Below are positions 32,982-38,078 of a stretch of 38,078 nucleotides of DNA, piece after piece. The position numbers and the translations under genes were made by a program. This stretch comes from Lachnospiraceae bacterium. GTDB lineage: Bacteria > Bacillota > Clostridia > Lachnospirales > Lachnospiraceae. The number at the start of each line of letters is the position of its first letter. Position 1 is the first letter of the stretch. Under the pieces are notes generated by a model. That model was not told the origin of the DNA and did not search any database. It worked only from the letters and a program-made list of their open reading frames with translations. The DNA lies in assembly GCA_017620155.1 (NCBI GenBank), contig JAFZQY010000023.1:1-38078 (forward strand), given 5' to 3'.

Positions 32982-34117
32982 TCCTGTATATTTGTGTGAC
33001 TCTCATAACCATATTTCTGGCTTATATGTATTGCCGTCCGGAAACTGCTTTGGAAACCGGCGAAGTATTCGGCGCAGATTCCAGAGCACGCAGATTTAAA
33101 GCGGCCTGTCTGATCGCGATCTTTACGATCCTCTTTCTGCTCTCGGCTTTCAGAATAAATGTAGGTAACGATTACGGAACCTATGTTGAGTTCATGCATC
33201 GTCTTTATACGGACAAATATATCGCCGATGCGGGTGTTCCTACTGAGTGGGGATTTAACCTCTTAGCGCGTGTGATCTATGCCCTGTCCGGAGGAGAAAA
33301 TTACATTCTCGTTTTTGCGATCTATGCGTTTATAACGATCCTCTTTTTCCTGATGGCGATACGCGACTTAAGCGTCGATTTCGGACTGAGTTTTCTGCTC
33401 TTCATGACGTTCGGATATTACTTCCAGAGTTTCTCCACGGTCAGGTATTACATGGCCCTTGCTCTTGCCCTGTATGCGATGAAACTGGTGAATGAGAGAA
33501 GATGGATCCCGTTCGTGATACTGGTTCTTTTAGGAAGCGGATTTCACAAGTCCTTACTCGTCATTTTACCGCTCTATTTTCTTGCTTCTTTTGTATGGAA
33601 AAAATGGGGTTACGCTGCTCTGCTCGCGGCGGGCGTTTCATGCATTTTCCTGAAAGATATTTATATGAAGATACTCGTGAAACTGTATCCGAGTTATGAG
33701 GGTACGGAGTATCTTGCGGGCAGCGGTTTTTCATGGATCAATATCATCAGATGCGCAGCCGTTCTTGCGCTGTCGATCTACTGTTACCATGAGTGTGTGA
33801 AAGATGACCGGGCGGGCATGTTTTATTTCCAGTTAAACATCGGTGCACTCGCACTTTATCTGTTCGGATCTTTCCTGCCGATAGTCAGCCGCATAGGATA
33901 TTACCTCACGGTAAGCCACATAGTATTCGTGCCGATGCTTGTTCGCAGCATTAAGAATGTGAAGATAAGAAGACTTGTTTACGCTGCGCTTATCGTTGTG
34001 AGCATCATGTACTTTGCGCTCTATCTTCGCAAGGCATACGACGACGGCGTGCTGGTGCTGCCGTATAAGACATTCTTCTTTGACGACATGGTAAATACAT
34101 TATCGGATGTGATGTGA
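32978..34117 (+). CDS. EpsG-like polysaccharide polymerase
   Basis: The 379-residue product starts with GTG and overlaps the preceding gene by 4 bp. It has about ten hydrophobic segments. [15 protein letters not shown] near residue 60 is a characteristic segment of the EpsG family, with a second conserved region [12 protein letters not shown]. EpsG is the likely polymerase of lipid-linked repeat units in exopolysaccharide systems. A Wzx flippase gene is not seen in the window. Confidence 0.88.
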   Translation: MILYICVTLITIFLAYMYCRPETALETGEVFGADSRARRFKAACLIAIFTILFLLSAFRINVGNDYGTYVEFMHRLYTDKYIADAGVPTEWGFNLLARVIYALSGGENYILVFAIYAFITILFFLMAIRDLSVDFGLSFLLFMTFGYYFQSFSTVRYYMALALALYAMKLVNERRWIPFVILVLLGSGFHKSLLVILPLYFLASFVWKKWGYAALLAAGVSCIFLKDIYMKILVKLYPSYEGTEYLAGSGFSWINIIRCAAVLALSIYCYHECVKDDRAGMFYFQLNIGALALYLFGSFLPIVSRIGYYLTVSHIVFVPMLVRSIKNVKIRRLVYAALIVVSIMYFALYLRKAYDDGVLVLPYKTFFFDDMVNTLSDVM

Positions 34118-34187
34118 TTTTTTTCGATACGGAAAAACGATATCGGATGTGACGAAACACATTCGATCCCGGAAGGGAGGTATAGGT

Positions 34188-35684
34188 ATGGCAGAACAAT
34201 ATGTACTTGCACTTGATCAGGGAACAACCAGTTCCCGCTGCATACTTTTTGATAAGAGCGGACAGATAAAGAGTCTCGCTCAGAAAGAGTTTACGCAGAT
34301 TTATCCGGAAGCCGGATGGGTGGAGCATAACCCGCGCGAGATATGGTCGTCGCAGCTTGCTGTCGCAACGGAAGCCATGGCCAATATCGGAGCCACCGCC
34401 GAAAGCATTTCCGGAATCGGGATAACCAACCAGCGCGAGACCACTATCCTATGGGACCGCAAGACCGGTGAGCCTGTGTATAACGCGATCGTATGGCAGT
34501 GCCGAAGGACTGCCGACATGATAGACCGGATAGTCGCCGAAGGAAAGAGCGACATGATCCGGGAAAAGACCGGACTCATACCCGATGCTTACTTTTCCGG
34601 AAGCAAGATCGGTTGGATACTCGATCATGTAGAAGGCGCAAGAGAAAGAGCAGAGCGCGGCGAGCTTGCATTCGGCACCGTCGATACATGGCTCATATGG
34701 AATCTGACCGGCGGAGCCGTTCACGCGACTGATTATACCAATGCATCGCGTACGATGCTGTTTGATATCCATAAACTTGACTGGGATGATGAACTGCTTT
34801 CGCTTTTTGGCATACCCCGCGCGATTCTTCCCGAAGTGCATCCTTCGAGTTATATGTTCGGCACGACCGCATCCAATGTACTTGGCGGAGCGATTCCGAT
34901 CACCGGAGTTGCCGGTGACCAGCAGGCGGCGCTTTTCGGACAGTGCTGTTTCAACAAGGGCGAAGCTAAGAACACATACGGCACCGGATGCTTCCTTTTG
35001 ATGAACACAGGTACCGAACCGATAGAGAGCAGATCGGGACTCCTCACGACGATCGCTGCGAGCACTGCAGACAGGATTGAGTATGCTCTCGAGGGAAGCG
35101 TATTTGTAGCGGGCGCATCCATTCAGTGGCTCAGAGACAGCATGAGGATGATCAAGACCGCGGCACAGTCGGAAGAGTATGCGGATGAAGTTTTTGATAC
35201 CAACGGTGTGTACATCGTTCCTGCTTTTACGGGACTGGGCGCACCATATTGGAATCAGTATGCGAGAGGAACCGTGGTAGGCATCACGCGCGGATGCAAG
35301 AAGGAACATTTCATCAGAGCGACGCTCGAGTCCATCGCATATCAGGCCGAGGAGGTCTTACGCGCGATGGAAGCCGATGCCGGTGTATCGCTTCCCGAAC
35401 TCAAAGTGGACGGCGGTGCAAGTGCCAACAACTTCCTGATGAAATTCCAGGCCGATCTGATTGGCAGATGTGTAAGAAGACCTAAGTGCATAGAGACGAC
35501 GGCGCTTGGCGCGGCTTACCTGGCAGGACTTGAGACCGGTTACTGGAAAGACCGTGATGACATAGTTGACAACTGGTCGCAGGGAAGAGCATTTGAACCT
35601 ACTATGGATGAAGAGACCAGAGCGGGGCTTCTCAAAGGATGGAAGCGTGCGGTCAAAGCCGCGCTCGCATGGGCAGAGGACTAA
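34188..35684 (+). CDS. glpK: Glycerol kinase
   Basis: The start has a strong GGGAGG before it. The 498-residue protein has [16 protein letters not shown] at the N terminus, [37 protein letters not shown] and [14 protein letters not shown], all FGGY-family kinase signatures in the glycerol kinase version. It phosphorylates glycerol to sn-glycerol-3-phosphate. glpF, glpD and a regulator are not beside it. Only 3 bp separate it from the aminotransferase gene, so they share a transcript; why they are linked is not clear. Confidence 0.95.
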   Translation: MAEQYVLALDQGTTSSRCILFDKSGQIKSLAQKEFTQIYPEAGWVEHNPREIWSSQLAVATEAMANIGATAESISGIGITNQRETTILWDRKTGEPVYNAIVWQCRRTADMIDRIVAEGKSDMIREKTGLIPDAYFSGSKIGWILDHVEGARERAERGELAFGTVDTWLIWNLTGGAVHATDYTNASRTMLFDIHKLDWDDELLSLFGIPRAILPEVHPSSYMFGTTASNVLGGAIPITGVAGDQQAALFGQCCFNKGEAKNTYGTGCFLLMNTGTEPIESRSGLLTTIAASTADRIEYALEGSVFVAGASIQWLRDSMRMIKTAAQSEEYADEVFDTNGVYIVPAFTGLGAPYWNQYARGTVVGITRGCKKEHFIRATLESIAYQAEEVLRAMEADAGVSLPELKVDGGASANNFLMKFQADLIGRCVRRPKCIETTALGAAYLAGLETGYWKDRDDIVDNWSQGRAFEPTMDEETRAGLLKGWKRAVKAALAWAED

Positions 35685-35687
35685 GAT

Positions 35688-36887
35688 ATGGTATCGGAAG
35701 ATTACAAGGCGATGTTACAGGGAAAAAGCATCATCAGGCAGCTGGCGGAATACGCCACAGCCAGAGGTGCCGAGATAGGATACGAGAACGTATTTGATTA
35801 CAGTCTCGGCAATCCCGGCGTACCTGCTCCGCAGGCTTTTACGGATGAGATGATCAGGCTCCTTAAAGAAGAGGATCCGATGAAGCTGCATGGCTATTCG
35901 CAGAGCCAGGGCATTCCCGAAGTAAGACAAAAACACGCCGATTATCTGAACAAGAGATTCGGAATGAATTATACTGCAGAGCATCTTTTCATGACGACGG
36001 GTGCGGCAGGCGCTGTTGCACATGCGGCGAGAGCGGTCACGAAACCCGGCGATGAAGTCATCACTTTTGCTCCGTTTTTCCCTGAGTATATCCAGTATAT
36101 AAACAGGACAGGAGCGAAGCTGAAGATCGTTCAGGCAGATACCGAAAACTTCCAGATAGATTTTGATGCGTTCAGATCTGCTTTTACGGATAAGACCGCT
36201 GCGGTTCTGATCAATACGCCCAACAATCCTTCGGGTGCGATGTACAGCGAAGAAACTCTTAAGACTCTTTCGGGCATAATGCGCAAGATGCAGGATAAGT
36301 ATGATCACGAGATTTTTCTTCTGTCGGACGAGCCGTATCGCGAGATCGTTTTTGACGGGAAGACATGTCCCTATCCCGCGAAGTTTTACGAGAACACACT
36401 GACATGTTATTCGTATTCCAAGTCGCTGTCGGTTCCGGGTGAGAGGATTGGTTATGTTGCGATTAATCCCGAGGCAAAAGATGCGGATCTGATCTCGGCC
36501 ATGTGCGCACAGATCTCGAGAGGGTTAGGACACAACTGTCCGCCTTCGATCATACAGCTTGCGGTTGCGAACACGCTTGGCGTAACCTCGGACATCTCGG
36601 TATACGAGACCAACATGAACACTCTTTATGACGAGCTTACCGGTCTCGGTTTTAAGATCGTAAGACCGGGCGGAACTTTTTATATCATGCCGAAGGCGCT
36701 TGAGGATGATTCGGTTTCATTCTGCAACAAGGCAAAAGAACATGACCTGATACTCGTACCTGCGGACGGATTCGGAGCACCGGGATATTTCAGGATGGCA
36801 TATTGTATCGAGACGGAAAAAGTAAACAGATCGCTTGAAGCGTTCAGGCGTTTTGTCAATGAATGTTACCCCGGAAGGAGAGACTGA
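35688..36887 (+). CDS. Pyridoxal-phosphate aminotransferase, class I/II
   Basis: The 399-residue protein is a fold-type I PLP enzyme: NTPNNPSGAM, LSDEPYREIVF and SYSKSLSVPGERIGY, whose Lys would form the Schiff base with PLP. MKLHGYSQSQGIPEVRQ is the usual substrate-loop region. It resembles the aspartate/aromatic aminotransferase group, but the substrate cannot be read from sequence. Its stop overlaps the uppP start (TGATG). Confidence 0.9.
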   Translation: MVSEDYKAMLQGKSIIRQLAEYATARGAEIGYENVFDYSLGNPGVPAPQAFTDEMIRLLKEEDPMKLHGYSQSQGIPEVRQKHADYLNKRFGMNYTAEHLFMTTGAAGAVAHAARAVTKPGDEVITFAPFFPEYIQYINRTGAKLKIVQADTENFQIDFDAFRSAFTDKTAAVLINTPNNPSGAMYSEETLKTLSGIMRKMQDKYDHEIFLLSDEPYREIVFDGKTCPYPAKFYENTLTCYSYSKSLSVPGERIGYVAINPEAKDADLISAMCAQISRGLGHNCPPSIIQLAVANTLGVTSDISVYETNMNTLYDELTGLGFKIVRPGGTFYIMPKALEDDSVSFCNKAKEHDLILVPADGFGAPGYFRMAYCIETEKVNRSLEAFRRFVNECYPGRRD

Positions 36888-37738
36888 TGACGGATATATT
36901 AAAAGCCGTACTTTACGGAATAGTAGAAGGCATCACGGAGTGGCTGCCCGTAAGCAGCACGGGACACATGATACTTCTTAATGAGTTTGTGAAGATGAAA
37001 CAGTCCGAAGAATTCTTCTCGATGTTTCTGGTTGTGATCCAGCTCGGAGCGATACTCGCGGTCGTGATCCTCTTCTGGAATAAACTGTGGCCTTTTGCAA
37101 AAGCGGATAAGAACACCGATCCGATCAAGGATACTGGCATCTTAAAAGTGTTCGTAAAAAAGCGCTGGATCATGTGGGCGAAGATACTGATCGCATGCGT
37201 GCCCGCCGCGATAGTCGGAGTGCTCTTTGATGATGAACTGGATGCACTTTTTTATAATCCCACATGTGTTGCTGTCGCACTGATCGTATTCGGTATCGCT
37301 TTCATCGTAGTCGAATCACTGAACTTAAAAAATGCGGATGCGGATATGACGATCGATGACATCACATACAGACAGGCACTCGTGATAGGATGCTGGCAGC
37401 TGATCGCAGCGATCTTCCCCGGCACATCCAGATCCGGATCGACCATAATCGGTTCACTTCTTATCGGCGTATCGAGATCGGCTGCGGCTGAATTTACATT
37501 CCTTCTTGCCGTGCCTGTGATGCTGGGTGCGAGTCTTTTAAAGATCGTGAAATTCGGTTTTCATTTTTCCGGTCTTGAAGCGGCTGTCCTGCTCACCGGA
37601 ATGCTCACAGCGTTCGTGGTAAGTATTCTGATCATCAGGTTCCTGCTCGGATACATCCGCAAGCACAACTTCAAAGTGTTCGGATACTATCGTATCGTTT
37701 TGGGACTTGCCGTTTTCGGATACTTTGCGTTCAGATAA
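36887..37738 (+). CDS. uppP: Undecaprenyl-diphosphate phosphatase
   Basis: The start at 36887 is one base inside the aminotransferase stop, with GGAGAG before it. The 283-residue protein has eight or so membrane helices and the UppP signatures EGITEWLPVSSTGHM and FPGTSRSGSTI. It removes a phosphate from undecaprenyl pyrophosphate to renew the lipid carrier used by peptidoglycan and the glycan cluster just upstream. It can confer bacitracin resistance when overexpressed in other bacteria. Catalytic regions are complete. Confidence 0.95.
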   Translation: MTDILKAVLYGIVEGITEWLPVSSTGHMILLNEFVKMKQSEEFFSMFLVVIQLGAILAVVILFWNKLWPFAKADKNTDPIKDTGILKVFVKKRWIMWAKILIACVPAAIVGVLFDDELDALFYNPTCVAVALIVFGIAFIVVESLNLKNADADMTIDDITYRQALVIGCWQLIAAIFPGTSRSGSTIIGSLLIGVSRSAAAEFTFLLAVPVMLGASLLKIVKFGFHFSGLEAAVLLTGMLTAFVVSILIIRFLLGYIRKHNFKVFGYYRIVLGLAVFGYFAFR

Positions 37739-37764
37739 AAATATAAAAGATGCGGATGCAAATT

Positions 37765-37809
37765 TAATTAGAAGAAAAGATTTTTTGTTTTGTATAAAAC
37801 TTCTAATTA
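37765..37809. repeat. 10-bp perfect inverted repeat after uppP
   Basis: TAATTAGAAG and CTTCTAATTA flank a 25-base AT-rich loop containing a T-run. The position after uppP suggests a terminator-like role, but the T-run is inside the loop and the stem is AT-rich, so this is uncertain. Confidence 0.5.
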
Positions 37810-37847
37810 TCAAACTCATATTTGTAAAAAATTATTCAATGTTTTAA

Positions 37848-37876
37848 TTGACACCCCTTTATTATGTTAATAAACT
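37848..37876 (+). promoter_or_regulatory. Promoter of the last gene
   Basis: TTGACA at 37848-37853 is a perfect -35 box. With 17 bp spacing the -10 is TAAACT at 37871-37876, which is moderate. The gene begins at 37960, giving a leader of about 75 bases. Confidence 0.6.
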
Positions 37877-37915
37877 TGAGTTATCCGAGTTTTAATAGGA
37901 TTTTTTGTGAGGAGT

Positions 37916-37931
37916 GGACAATCATTTGTCC
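37916..37931. repeat. Small inverted repeat in the leader of the last gene
   Basis: GGACAA and TTGTCC flank TCAT. It is in the transcribed leader, upstream of the ribosome binding site AAAGGAG, and could fold or bind a regulator. Confidence 0.4.
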
Positions 37932-37959
37932 TAGATGTTTATGAAAGGAGCCATACCGA

Positions 37960-38078
37960 TGGCAGACATTAAGAAACCTGTAGCAACATTAAAGTCAGAT
38001 GTTAAAGTAGCCGTAGCAGACGCAAAGGCAGCAGCACCTGCAGCAGCACCTGCCGCAGCTGAGGAGAAGAAAGCAGCA
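37960..38078 (+). CDS. Ala/Lys-rich protein, 5' part
   Basis: The gene runs off the window after 39 codons. AAAGGAG precedes the ATG by eight bases. The visible part (MADIKKPVATLKSDVKVAVA) is rich in Ala, Lys, Val and Pro, with an AAAPAAAPAAA stretch, so it is likely an unstructured N-terminal region. From memory this style occurs in DUF6465-type proteins of Lachnospiraceae, but the identifying part is outside the window. Confidence 0.7.

Noticed and set aside
34103-34153. Repeated ATCGGATGTGA at the end of the EpsG-like gene and just after it
   Set aside because: Two short copies with no partner structure; most likely a small local duplication.
1-38078. tRNA or rRNA genes
   Set aside because: I saw no rRNA-like sequence and no tRNA-like cloverleaf with a TTCGA arm in the non-coding gaps.

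Overview
The window reads as chromosomal DNA of a motile, Gram-positive, spore-former-related Firmicute. Gene content and protein style are closest to Lachnospiraceae of the Butyrivibrio/Roseburia type. This placement is inferred from the mreB/mbl-flgF-flgG block, the comF-yvyF pair, the CdaA/YbbR pair, EpsG-type polysaccharide genes and low-to-middle GC. All credible genes lie on the + strand.

Layout. Bases 1-839 hold the end of an acetyltransferase gene and a small membrane protein with an HEGAH motif. Bases 952-7619 hold a split and rebuilt uvrB locus. A 90-codon 5' fragment of uvrB sits behind a good promoter and a LexA-like box. It is followed by about 4.7 kb of AT-richer accessory DNA: an AAA/DUF4143 ATPase, a small HTH-like protein, and a chimera of two truncated genes ending in a helicase/PLD-like fragment. 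A complete uvrB with a diverged 5' end follows. A 38-bp perfect, codon-phased direct repeat bounds the insert. uvrA follows complete uvrB directly.

Bases 10554-13839 carry mreB/mbl with two rod/hook genes (flgF, flgG) and a FlgJ-like rod protein. Bases 13956-17323 carry recD2, comF and yvyF, a relic of the comF-flagellar neighbourhood. Bases 17346-20846 carry two membrane proteins, diadenylate cyclase CdaA and its YbbR-domain partner. An HPr gene with a clear terminator and leuA follow.

Bases 22941-34117 form a surface-polysaccharide locus. It holds rmlD, a PAP2-related protein, gmd, a large membrane protein, fcl, three glycosyltransferases, a priming sugar transferase, a Wzz-like protein and an EpsG-like polymerase. 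Many of these genes overlap or abut. glpK, an aminotransferase and uppP follow; UppP would recycle the lipid carrier that the polysaccharide genes use. The window ends in an intergenic region with a promoter and the start of an Ala/Lys-rich protein.

The most interesting structure is the uvrB locus. Recombination across the 38-bp repeats would remove exactly 4,679 bp and leave one in-frame uvrB under the LexA-box promoter. In the present arrangement the complete gene has another promoter, in which I see no LexA box. No integrase is visible, so the element is either a remnant, mobilised in trans, or the product of a homologous single crossover.
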